Assembly: GCF_021462265.1 (NCBI RefSeq)
Contig: NZ_JAJONF010000059.1
Location: 1-49,193, forward strand
Origin: Streptomyces shenzhenensis
Lineage (GTDB): Bacteria > Actinomycetota > Actinomycetes > Streptomycetales > Streptomycetaceae
Direction of reading: 5' to 3'
DNA: 49,193 nucleotides
Numbering within the stretch: the first letter of the stretch is position 1; each line of letters opens with the position of its first letter. Below the pieces are notes generated by a model. That model did no database searches. It saw only the letters and a list, made by a program, of their open reading frames with translations, and was not told the DNA's origin. A program made the position numbers and the translations under genes. This document shows, piece after piece, positions 15,578 to 23,153 of this stretch.

Positions 15578-17725
15578 ATGCGGCCCGTTTCCCACATCGA
15601 ACGCACGGTGGCGCCCTTCGAGGTCGTCAGCCCGTACCAGCCCAGCGGCGACCAGCCGGCGGCCATCGCCGACCTGGCCAGGCGGATCGAGGCCGGTGAG
15701 AAGAACGTCGTCCTCCTCGGCGCGACCGGCACCGGCAAGTCCGCCACCACCGCGTGGATGATCGAGAAGCTCCAGCGCCCCACCCTGGTGATGGCGCCGA
15801 ACAAGACGCTGGCCGCCCAGCTGGCCAACGAGTTCCGCGAGCTCCTCCCGAACAACGCGGTCGAATACTTCGTCTCGTACTACGACTACTACCAGCCCGA
15901 GGCGTACGTCCCGCAGTCGGACACCTACATCGAGAAGGACTCCTCGATCAACGAGGAGGTCGAGCGGCTGCGCCACTCCGCCACCAACTCGCTGCTCACC
16001 CGCCGCGACGTGATCGTGGTCGCCTCCGTCTCCTGCATCTACGGCCTCGGTACGCCGCAGGAGTACGTCGACCGGATGGTCCCGCTGCGGGTCGGCGACG
16101 AGATCGACCGCGACGACCTGCTGCGTCGTTTCGTGGACATCCAGTACACGCGCAACGACATGGCGTTCACCCGCGGCACCTTCCGCGTCCGCGGCGACAC
16201 CATCGAGATCTTCCCGGTCTACGAGGAGCTCGCGGTCCGCATCGAGATGTTCGGTGACGAGATCGAGGCGCTGTCCACGCTCCACCCGCTCACCGGCGAG
16301 ATCATCAGCGACGACCGGCAGCTGTACGTTTTCCCGGCCTCCCACTACGTCGCCGGCCCCGAGCGCATGGAGCGGGCCGTCAACGACATCGAGAAGGAGC
16401 TGGGGGAGCGCCTGGCCGAGCTGGAGAAGCAGGGCAAGCTCCTGGAGGCCCAGCGGCTGCGCATGCGTACCACGTACGACATCGAGATGCTCCGCCAGAT
16501 CGGCACCTGTTCGGGCGTGGAGAACTACTCGATGCACTTCGACGGCCGCGCGCCCGGCTCCCCGCCGAACACCCTGCTCGACTACTTCCCCGAGGACTTC
16601 CTCCTCGTCATCGACGAGTCGCATGTCACCGTGCCGCAGATCGGCGCCATGTACGAGGGTGACGCCTCCCGCAAGCGCACCCTGGTGGACCACGGCTTCC
16701 GGCTGCCCTCCGCCCTGGACAACCGCCCGCTGAAGTGGGAGGAGTTCCAGGAACGGATCGGACAGGCCGTCTATCTGTCGGCGACCCCCGGCGCGTACGA
16801 GCTCTCCCGGGCGGACGGCGTCGTCGAACAGATCATCCGCCCCACCGGCCTCGTCGACCCCGAGGTCGTCGTCAAGCCCACCGAGGGCCAGATCGACGAC
16901 CTGGTGCACGAGATCCGCAAGCGCACCGAGAAGGACGAGCGCGTCCTGGTCACCACGCTCACCAAGAAGATGGCCGAGGACCTCACCGACTACTTCCTGG
17001 AGCTCGGCATCCAGGTCCGCTATCTGCACAGCGACGTCGACACCCTGCGCCGCGTCGAGCTGCTGCGCGAGCTGCGCTCCGGCGAGTACGACGTCCTGGT
17101 CGGCATCAACCTCCTGCGCGAGGGTCTCGACCTGCCCGAGGTGTCCCTGGTGGCGATCCTCGACGCGGACAAGGAGGGCTTCCTGCGCTCCGGCACCTCG
17201 CTGATCCAGACCATCGGCCGCGCGGCGCGCAATGTCTCCGGCGAGGTCCACATGTACGCCGACAAGATCACCCCGGCGATGGCGAAAGCCATCGACGAGA
17301 CCAACCGGCGGCGGGAGAAGCAGGTCGCCTACAACACGGCCAACGGCATCGACCCGCAACCGCTGCGCAAGAAGATCAACGACATCGTCGCCCAGATCGC
17401 CCGCGAAGAGGTCGACACCGAGCAGCTGCTCGGCTCGGGCTACCGCAAGCTGAAGGACGGCAAGGCCGCCAAGGCTCCCGTCCCGGCCCTGGGCGACAAG
17501 GCGGCCAGGGGCGCGAAGGCCGGCAAGACCGCCAAGGGCAAGGCCAAGGAAACGGTGCCCACCGACCGGCCGGCCGCCGAACTCGCCGAGCAGATCGAGG
17601 AGATGACGGAGCGTATGCGTGCCGCCGCCGCGGATCTGCAGTTCGAGATCGCGGCCCGGCTGCGCGACGAGGTCTCCGAGATGAAGAAGGAGCTGCGCCA
17701 GATGAGAGAGGCAGGCCTGTCCTGA
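15578..17725 (+). CDS. uvrB: Excinuclease ABC subunit B
   Basis: A 715-residue nucleotide-excision-repair helicase that loads damaged DNA from UvrA and recruits UvrC. Walker A is GATGTGKS (about 48-55). The beta-hairpin is YYDYYQPEAYV (about 101-111). The DEAD-like motif is VIDESHVTVPQ (about 344), followed by helicase motifs LSATPG and IQTIGRAAR. A C-terminal UVR helix pair (AEQIEEMTERMRAAAADLQF onward, about 670-710) binds UvrC. Between the helicase core and UVR lies an Ala/Lys-rich linker (about 623-661). The ATG at 15578 is chosen over an upstream codon because it matches the UvrB N-terminus and sits 7 nt from the -10 box. Confidence 0.97.
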   Translation: MRPVSHIERTVAPFEVVSPYQPSGDQPAAIADLARRIEAGEKNVVLLGATGTGKSATTAWMIEKLQRPTLVMAPNKTLAAQLANEFRELLPNNAVEYFVSYYDYYQPEAYVPQSDTYIEKDSSINEEVERLRHSATNSLLTRRDVIVVASVSCIYGLGTPQEYVDRMVPLRVGDEIDRDDLLRRFVDIQYTRNDMAFTRGTFRVRGDTIEIFPVYEELAVRIEMFGDEIEALSTLHPLTGEIISDDRQLYVFPASHYVAGPERMERAVNDIEKELGERLAELEKQGKLLEAQRLRMRTTYDIEMLRQIGTCSGVENYSMHFDGRAPGSPPNTLLDYFPEDFLLVIDESHVTVPQIGAMYEGDASRKRTLVDHGFRLPSALDNRPLKWEEFQERIGQAVYLSATPGAYELSRADGVVEQIIRPTGLVDPEVVVKPTEGQIDDLVHEIRKRTEKDERVLVTTLTKKMAEDLTDYFLELGIQVRYLHSDVDTLRRVELLRELRSGEYDVLVGINLLREGLDLPEVSLVAILDADKEGFLRSGTSLIQTIGRAARNVSGEVHMYADKITPAMAKAIDETNRRREKQVAYNTANGIDPQPLRKKINDIVAQIAREEVDTEQLLGSGYRKLKDGKAAKAPVPALGDKAARGAKAGKTAKGKAKETVPTDRPAAELAEQIEEMTERMRAAAADLQFEIAARLRDEVSEMKKELRQMREAGLS

Positions 17726-17804
17726 CCTCTGGACCGCTGCCGAACCCCGGCAAGGGCGCGAAGTGTTGCAAGACCGACACAAAGCGCGGGCCGGGGTTCG
17801 GCAC

Positions 17805-17826
17805 TGTCAGCGGCGCTGCATAGGGT
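17805..17826 (+). promoter_or_regulatory. Near-match to the RecA-NDp/PafBC motif ahead of terD
   Basis: TGTCAGCG, 8 nt, TAGGGT (-10 at 17821-17826) differs from the motif by one base (T to C in the seventh position). The spacing is exact. The predicted start of transcription is about 50 nt before the terD GTG. Confidence 0.45.
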
Positions 17827-17882
17827 TTGGGGCAACCGCGCACTTCGCGGGAACCGGGGACATCCGACGAGGGGAAGCAGCC

Positions 17883-18461
17883 GTGACCGTCAACATGACC
17901 AAGGGCCAGGCCATCAGCCTGGAGAAGAAGGACGGCGGCTCCCTGAGCGCGGTCCGCATGGGTCTTGGCTGGAAGGCGGCACCCCGGCGCGGGCTGTTCG
18001 GCTCGCGCACCCGTGAGATCGACCTGGATGCCTCGGCGGTGCTGTTCGCCGACAAGCAGCCCGTCGACGTCGTGTTCTTCCGGCACCTGGTGAGCGACGA
18101 CGGCTCGGTCCGCCACACGGGCGACAATCTCGTCGGCGGCGCCGGCCAGGGCGGCGACGACGAGGCCATCCTCGTCGACCTCGCGCGCGTCCCGGTCCAC
18201 GTCGACCAGATCGTCTTCACCGTCAACTCCTTCACCGGGCAGACCTTCCAGGAAGTGCAGAACGCCTTCTGCCGACTGGTCGACGAGACCACCGGCCAGG
18301 AACTCGCGCGCTACACGCTCGACGGCGGCGGGGAGTACACCGCCCAGATCATGGCGAAGGTGCACCGGTCGGGATCCGGCTGGACGATGACGGCCCTGGG
18401 CGTCCCGGCCAGGGGCCGCACCTTCCAGGACCTGGTGCCGGCGATCCTGCCGAACCTCTAG
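17883..18461 (+). CDS. terD: TerD family stress protein
   Basis: A 192-residue TerD-domain protein. The family pattern is clear: VTVNMTKGQAISLEKKDGG, then VRMGLGWKA, the calcium-site region REIDLDASAVLF, SVRHTGDNLVGGAGQGGDDE and the VFTVNSFTGQTFQEVQNAFC segment. TerD proteins are calcium-binding stress factors linked to tellurite, phage and DNA-damage resistance and to Streptomyces differentiation. The GTG at 17883 has GAGGGGAAGC upstream. The gene lies directly before a second, larger TerD-domain gene in the same orientation, with terC beyond. Confidence 0.95.
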   Translation: MTVNMTKGQAISLEKKDGGSLSAVRMGLGWKAAPRRGLFGSRTREIDLDASAVLFADKQPVDVVFFRHLVSDDGSVRHTGDNLVGGAGQGGDDEAILVDLARVPVHVDQIVFTVNSFTGQTFQEVQNAFCRLVDETTGQELARYTLDGGGEYTAQIMAKVHRSGSGWTMTALGVPARGRTFQDLVPAILPNL

Positions 18462-18510
18462 CAGCGGCCCGACGGCACACGAGGACACGACACACAGGGG
18501 GACGTGCGCA

Positions 18511-20457
18511 ATGGCGGCCGAGCTGGTGCGTGGGCAGAACCATCCGCTCGCGCGGAACCGGATCGAGATCCGGATCTCGGCCGACGCGCCCTTCGTGGCC
18601 GGCGCGACCCTCGCCGACGAGAGCGGCCGGGTGCGGGGCGCCGACGGGGTGGCCCATCCGGGCGCGCCCACGCTGCCCGGGATCGAGGTCTCCCGGCAGG
18701 CGGCCGCCGAGCACCGGCTCGCCGTCGATCTCGACGCCATGCCCGAGACCGTGCACCGGGTCAGCGTCCTGATCGCCCTGCCCGCCACGCCCGGCGGCCC
18801 GACCCGCTTCGGCGCCCTCGCGGCGCCGCGCGCCGCGGTGACCGGACTCGACGGCACCGAGGTCGCCGGCTACACCCTCACCGGCCTGGACGCCGAGTCC
18901 GCGGTCGTCGTTCTGGAGCTCTACCGCCGCCACACCGCCTGGAAGATCCGCGCGGTCGGCCAGGGATACGCGGCGGGCCTCCCGGCGCTCCTCGACGACC
19001 AGGGCCTGCCCCAGGCCGCCGAACTCGCCCGCGGGATCGAGGAAGCGGTGGCGCGGGGCCTGGCCCGCTCGGTCCCGGCGCCCACCACGGACGCCGACCG
19101 CTCCCGCCGCACGGCCGCCTCCGCCCATGGCCCTGACCTGCCGGGCACCGCCACCGCCGCCGGATCGCCGTACGACGTCCAGACCCCCGGTGACAGCGCG
19201 GTGCGGCCCGCTCCTCCCGAGGGACCGGCGGCCGCTCCGCCCACCGGCGGCCCCGTCGACTACACGCATCCGAAGCGACGTCAGCCGCCCTCGCCCCCGG
19301 CCCCCGAGGCCCCAGCCCCGGCGGACGGGCCCGTGCCGCCCGTCGCGGGCGACGCGGTCGGCTGGTCCATGGACGAGCGGCTCTACAACCAGGTCTGGGG
19401 CATGTTCGAGGACCTGGCCCGGTCCACCGCCGCCTATCGCAGCGCTGTCGACTTCGCCGACTCCCGCCTGGAGAAGGAACTCGACCAGGTCCTGTCGGAC
19501 CCGCGCAGCCGACTGGGCTCGGCGGGTGACGCCGCCCGCGAGGCGGCCCGGGCCCGGCAGGCCCAGCTGGTCGATCAGGCGCAAGCGGTTCTCGACCGGG
19601 ACCTCGCCCAGCTCGCCGCCGAGTCCGAGGTCGTCGAGCCCGCACTGCCACCGGCGTACGCCCGCTGGGACAACCCGGCCTGGCACGGCTACCGGGTGCC
19701 GACGGAGCCGCCGATGGCCGTCCGGCTGGGCGACCTCCACCTTCCGGAGAGCGACCCGCTGCGCATTCCGATGCTGGTCCGGCTACCCCTGGAGCGGGGC
19801 CTGTGGATCGACAGCGGGGTGCCCGACGAGTCCCGGTCCGTGGAGGCGGGTGAGCTGCGGCACCTCGCCCTGCAGACGGCGGTGGCGCTCGCGGCCCGGC
19901 TGCTCGCCGTTCATCCGGCGGGGGAGTTCGGCGTGCGGGTCATCGATCCCGCGGGAGCCGGCGCGTCCGCGCTCGCACCGCTGACGGAGACCGGTGCGCT
20001 GGACACGCCGCCCGCGACGGGCGCCGCCGGAGTGGCCGGCACACTGGGGTCGCTCACCGAGCGCGTGGACCTGGTGCAGATGGCGGTGCGCGGCGGTGCC
20101 TCCGACGCGCTGCCGTCCGGTCTGGACACTTCACGGCAGCTGCTGATCGTGCACGACTTCCCGCACGGCTTCGACGACCGGGCCGTCACCCAGCTGCGCT
20201 ATCTGGCGGACGAAGGCCCGGACGTCGGCGTCCATCTCCTGCTGGTCGCCGACCGTGAGGACGCCGCCGCCTACGGCCCGTTGCTCGATCCGCTCTGGCG
20301 TTCACTGATGCGACTCACGCCGGTCCCGGACGATCACCTGGCCGACCCGTGGGTGGGGCATGCCTGGACGTACGAGCCCTGCCTCGTACCGCCTGGCAGT
20401 CATGTGCTCCAGGGGGTGCTCACCCAGGTCGTGGCCGCCCGCACAAAGCGCACGTAA
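18511..20457 (+). CDS. TerD domain fused to an FtsK/HerA-like domain lacking Walker A
   Basis: A 648-residue multidomain protein. Residues 1-185 are a TerD domain: RIEIRISADAPF, then VVLELYRRHTAWKIRAVGQG. Residues 195-285 are a Pro/Ala-rich linker. A helical segment follows (about 288-385). The C-terminal part (about 395-645) lines up in order with an FtsK/HerA-type ATPase. GLWIDSG stands where Walker A should be but has no GK[ST]. ELRHLALQTAVALAARLLA and FGVRVIDPAG follow, and RQLLIVHDFPHGF stands at the Walker B position with GPDVGVHLLLVADRED after it. The catalytic motif is therefore degenerate and the domain is probably non-hydrolytic. The ATG at 18511 follows GGGGGACGTGCGC. The gene is probably cotranscribed with terD. 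Confidence 0.88.
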   Translation: MAAELVRGQNHPLARNRIEIRISADAPFVAGATLADESGRVRGADGVAHPGAPTLPGIEVSRQAAAEHRLAVDLDAMPETVHRVSVLIALPATPGGPTRFGALAAPRAAVTGLDGTEVAGYTLTGLDAESAVVVLELYRRHTAWKIRAVGQGYAAGLPALLDDQGLPQAAELARGIEEAVARGLARSVPAPTTDADRSRRTAASAHGPDLPGTATAAGSPYDVQTPGDSAVRPAPPEGPAAAPPTGGPVDYTHPKRRQPPSPPAPEAPAPADGPVPPVAGDAVGWSMDERLYNQVWGMFEDLARSTAAYRSAVDFADSRLEKELDQVLSDPRSRLGSAGDAAREAARARQAQLVDQAQAVLDRDLAQLAAESEVVEPALPPAYARWDNPAWHGYRVPTEPPMAVRLGDLHLPESDPLRIPMLVRLPLERGLWIDSGVPDESRSVEAGELRHLALQTAVALAARLLAVHPAGEFGVRVIDPAGAGASALAPLTETGALDTPPATGAAGVAGTLGSLTERVDLVQMAVRGGASDALPSGLDTSRQLLIVHDFPHGFDDRAVTQLRYLADEGPDVGVHLLLVADREDAAAYGPLLDPLWRSLMRLTPVPDDHLADPWVGHAWTYEPCLVPPGSHVLQGVLTQVVAARTKRT

Positions 20458-20465
20458 AGCACCTT

Positions 20466-20490
20466 GACCAGGTGATTTGGTCTTTCTTTT
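20466..20490 (+). terminator. Short hairpin with T-run after the TerD-fusion gene
   Basis: GACCA and TGGTC form a 5-bp stem around a 7-nt loop and are followed by a T-rich run (TTTCTTTT). This resembles an intrinsic terminator. The same bases can be read as a promoter (TTGACC at 20464-20469, TTTACT at 20488-20493, 18-bp spacer) for the riboswitch-terC transcript, so the assignment is ambiguous. Confidence 0.4.
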
Positions 20491-20534
20491 ACTAAGTTCT
20501 TTACCTTCCCTTGGTGATTGGGGTACTGTTTTCC

Positions 20535-20640
20535 GTACGGAGGGGAGTACTCCCTGTCTGCTGCGGCGTACCCGTCAATACGGATCCGATCGGATCCCGG
20601 GGCGTCGGCCCGTCCCGGGTGGAAGAGACCTCCGGTAGCG
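20535..20640 (+). ncRNA. yybP-ykoY manganese riboswitch in the terC leader
   Basis: The conserved core GGGGAGTA (20542-20549) is present. The P1 helix is closed by CGGAGG (20538-20543) pairing with CCTCCG (20629-20634). The Streptomyces-typical CCCGTCAATACGG and GGAAGAGACCTCCGG segments stand in the right order. The element lies 40 nt upstream of the terC GTG. yybP-ykoY RNAs bind Mn2+ and switch on Mn exporters or TerC-family genes (known); the on/off mechanism here cannot be read from the sequence. Confidence 0.85.
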
Positions 20641-20679
20641 CAACGCCAAATCTTTGCCGTTCACTAACCGGAGGCGACA

Positions 20680-21681
20680 GTGGATGTATCCCCGACCTTG
20701 TGGGTCCTCACCGTCCTGGGGCTGGCCGCCCTTATCGCGGTCGACTTCCTCATCGGCCGCAAGCCCCACGACGTATCCGTCAAGGAAGCCGGTATCTGGA
20801 CCGTCGTCTGGATCGCCCTGGCCGGGCTCTTCGGCCTCGGCCTGCTCGTCTTCGGCGGCGGCCGGCCCGCCGGCGAGTTCTTCGCGGGCTTCATCACCGA
20901 GAAGTCGCTGAGCGTCGACAACCTCTTCGTCTTCGTCCTGATCATGGCGAAATTCGCCGTGCCCTCGCGGTACCAGCAGCGGGTGCTGCTCGTGGGCGTC
21001 CTCATAGCCCTGGTGCTGCGGGCCGCCTTCATCGCCGCGGGCGCCGCGATCCTCGCCAGCTTCTCGTGGGTCTTCTACCTCTTCGGTGCGTTCCTGATCT
21101 GGACCGCCTGGAAGCTGGTCCAGGAGGCCCGGGCCGACCAGGAGGAAGCGGAGTTCGAGGAGAACAAGCTGCTCAAAGCCGCGGAGCGCAAGTTCGGCGT
21201 GGCCGACCGCTACCACGGAACCAAGCTGTGGATCCAGCAGAACGGCAAGCGGGTCATGACCCCGATGCTCGTCGTGATGCTCGCGATCGGCACGACCGAC
21301 GTCCTGTTCGCGCTGGACTCCATTCCCGCCATCTTCGGCCTGACGCAGGACCCGTACATCGTCTTCACGGCCAACGCCTTCGCGCTGATGGGCCTGCGAC
21401 AGCTGTACTTCCTCATCGGCGGACTGCTGAAGAAGCTGGTACACCTCTCCTACGGCCTGTCGATCATCCTCGGTTTCATCGGCGTCAAACTGGTGCTGCA
21501 CGCGCTGCACGAGTCCGGCGTCCACGTCCCGGAGATCAGCATCCCGGTCTCGCTCGGCGTGATCTGCGCGGTCCTGACCGTCACCACGATCACCAGCCTG
21601 TGGGCCTCGAGGAAACAGGTGGCGGCCGAGACGGCGCAGGCTCGGAGCGAAGGCGCTCCGAAGGACAGCATCGACGTCTGA
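20680..21681 (+). CDS. terC: TerC family integral membrane protein
   Basis: A 333-residue membrane protein with about nine membrane segments. The TerC family residues are visible: the first acidic pocket LAALIAVDFLIGRK, then EKSLSVDNLFVFVLIMAKF, and the second pocket TDVLFALDSIPAIFGLTQDP. A charged loop (about 150-185) separates the two halves. TerC/Alx/MeeF-type proteins are implicated in manganese export and in loading exported proteins with metal. The GTG at 20680 has CCGGAGGCGACA upstream. A manganese riboswitch directly upstream supports a role in Mn homeostasis, and the gene sits within the ter module. Confidence 0.94.
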   Translation: MDVSPTLWVLTVLGLAALIAVDFLIGRKPHDVSVKEAGIWTVVWIALAGLFGLGLLVFGGGRPAGEFFAGFITEKSLSVDNLFVFVLIMAKFAVPSRYQQRVLLVGVLIALVLRAAFIAAGAAILASFSWVFYLFGAFLIWTAWKLVQEARADQEEAEFEENKLLKAAERKFGVADRYHGTKLWIQQNGKRVMTPMLVVMLAIGTTDVLFALDSIPAIFGLTQDPYIVFTANAFALMGLRQLYFLIGGLLKKLVHLSYGLSIILGFIGVKLVLHALHESGVHVPEISIPVSLGVICAVLTVTTITSLWASRKQVAAETAQARSEGAPKDSIDV

Positions 21682-21747
21682 CCACGCGGACACGGGAACA
21701 ACCATCCCGCGAGCGGTGCGAAGCGCATTGCCGGCCCACCGCCGCGG

Positions 21748-21891
21748 ATGTTCCGCCACCCCGTGGCCGCAACCGTGGCATGTGCCCAGCTCATCGGCTT
21801 CGAGACCGACCGCATCGAGGAGACGGAGGCCCTCGCCGACGGGATGGGCAGCCGGTTCGCCGGCGTGAGAACAGTCCCGCACGCCGTCTGA
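21748..21891 (+). pseudogene. 47-codon open frame, possible gene remnant
   Basis: In the 356-nt space between terC and the antiporter gene, an ATG at 21748 opens a 47-codon frame with strong third-position GC and protein-like content (TVACAQLIGFETDRIEETEA). It ends in TGA at 21891. I do not recognise it. Its coding-like composition and short length suggest the decayed end of a former gene; no ribosome site is obvious. The rest of the gap holds only GC-rich non-coding sequence. Confidence 0.3.
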
Positions 21892-22037
21892 TCCCCCAGG
21901 GACCGGAACCGGCCCGGCCGCTGCCTTCGCGTGATCGAGGTCAACTCCCGCCCCGGACTCGTGCCGCCCGCGTGGCCGGTCCCGGAGCCCGAAAGGACCC
22001 GAATGCGAAGCCCGCACGCCTCTGCCACCATCGCTGC

Positions 22038-23138
22038 ATGATCACTCGGCTCAGGTCGCTCACCACCCAGTGGACGCTTCTCGTGCCGGTGCTCGCGGTC
22101 GTCCTGCTCCTGTTCACCTGGGGCCGTGATCTGCCCGGCGCGGTCGTCGCGCTGGTGACCGTCGTCCTCGCCGGATCGGTCCTCGCCGCGGTTCACCACG
22201 CCGAGGTCGTGGCCCACCGGGTCGGCGAACCCTTCGGGTCGCTGGTCCTCGCGATCGCCGTCACGATCATCGAGGTCGCCCTGATCGTCACCCTCATGGC
22301 CGACGGCGGCGACAAGAGCTCCACCCTGGCCCGGGACACCGTCTTCGCCGCCGTGATGATCACCTGCAACGGTATCGTCGGCCTCTGCCTCCTCGTCGCC
22401 TCGCTCCGCCACGGCACCGCGGTCTTCAACCCCGAGGGCACCGGCGCCGCCCTGGCGACCGTGGCCACCCTGGCCACGCTCAGCCTGGTGCTGCCGACCT
22501 TCACCACCAGCAGACCGGGCCCGGAGTTCTCCAGTGCGCAGCTCGCCTTCGCGGCCCTGTCGTCACTGATCCTGCACGGCCTGTTCGTGGCCACCCAGAC
22601 CGTGCGGCACCGCGACTACTTCCTGCCGATCACCCAGCAGGGCGAGGTGATCACGTCCGAGGACCGCGCCGCGGCCCCGTCCGGGCGCGCCGCCTCGGTC
22701 AGTCTCGGCCTGCTCGGCCTCGCTCTCGTCGGGGTCGTCGGACTGGCCAAGGGCGTGTCGCCGACGATCGAGTCCGGGGTGGCGGCGGCCGGCCTGCACC
22801 AGGCCGTCGTCGGTGTGGTCATCGCCCTGCTGGTACTGCTGCCCGAGACCATCGCCGCTCTGCGGTCGGCCCGCCGCGACCGAGTGCAGACCAGTCTCAA
22901 CCTGGCGCTGGGTTCCGCCATGGCCAGCATCGGCCTGACCATCCCCGCCGTGGCCCTCGCCTCCGTCTGGCTGTCCGGCCCCCTGGTCCTCGGTCTGGGC
23001 GCCACCCACATGCTGCTGCTCGCACTGACCGTGGTGGTCAGCTCGCTGACGGTGGTGCCGGGCCGGGCCACGCCGCTGCAGGGCGGCGTCCACCTGGTGC
23101 TGTTGGCCGCCTACCTGGAACTGGCGATCAACCCGTAG
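22038..23138 (+). CDS. chaA: ChaA-like calcium (cation):proton antiporter
   Basis: A 366-residue membrane protein of the cation/calcium exchanger superfamily with about 11 membrane segments. The two inverted alpha repeats are present: VGEPFGSLVLAIAVTIIEVA with its key acidic residue, and LLPETIAALRSARRDRVQTS followed by NLALGSAMASIGLTIPAVAL. A hydrophilic loop with acidic and Arg residues joins the halves. It probably exports Ca2+ or Na+/K+ in exchange for protons at high pH. The ATG at 22038 is the only good start; the long open frame continuing upstream is a shadow of terC. It follows terC and the ter genes in the same direction, which fits a cation-stress module. Confidence 0.92.
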   Translation: MITRLRSLTTQWTLLVPVLAVVLLLFTWGRDLPGAVVALVTVVLAGSVLAAVHHAEVVAHRVGEPFGSLVLAIAVTIIEVALIVTLMADGGDKSSTLARDTVFAAVMITCNGIVGLCLLVASLRHGTAVFNPEGTGAALATVATLATLSLVLPTFTTSRPGPEFSSAQLAFAALSSLILHGLFVATQTVRHRDYFLPITQQGEVITSEDRAAAPSGRAASVSLGLLGLALVGVVGLAKGVSPTIESGVAAAGLHQAVVGVVIALLVLLPETIAALRSARRDRVQTSLNLALGSAMASIGLTIPAVALASVWLSGPLVLGLGATHMLLLALTVVVSSLTVVPGRATPLQGGVHLVLLAAYLELAINP

Positions 23139-23153
23139 CCGGTCCGCGAACAC

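Noticed and set aside
15551..17782. 743-codon minus-strand ORF opposite uvrB
   Set aside because: It is an antisense frame of a confidently identified gene, with repetitive Val/Leu/Asp content.
20511..22037. Very long plus-strand open frame reaching from upstream of terC into the antiporter gene
   Set aside because: It is out of frame with terC, Arg/Pro-rich in that part, and only its last 366 codons (the ChaA-like protein) have membrane-protein content. The upstream portion is a shadow of terC.
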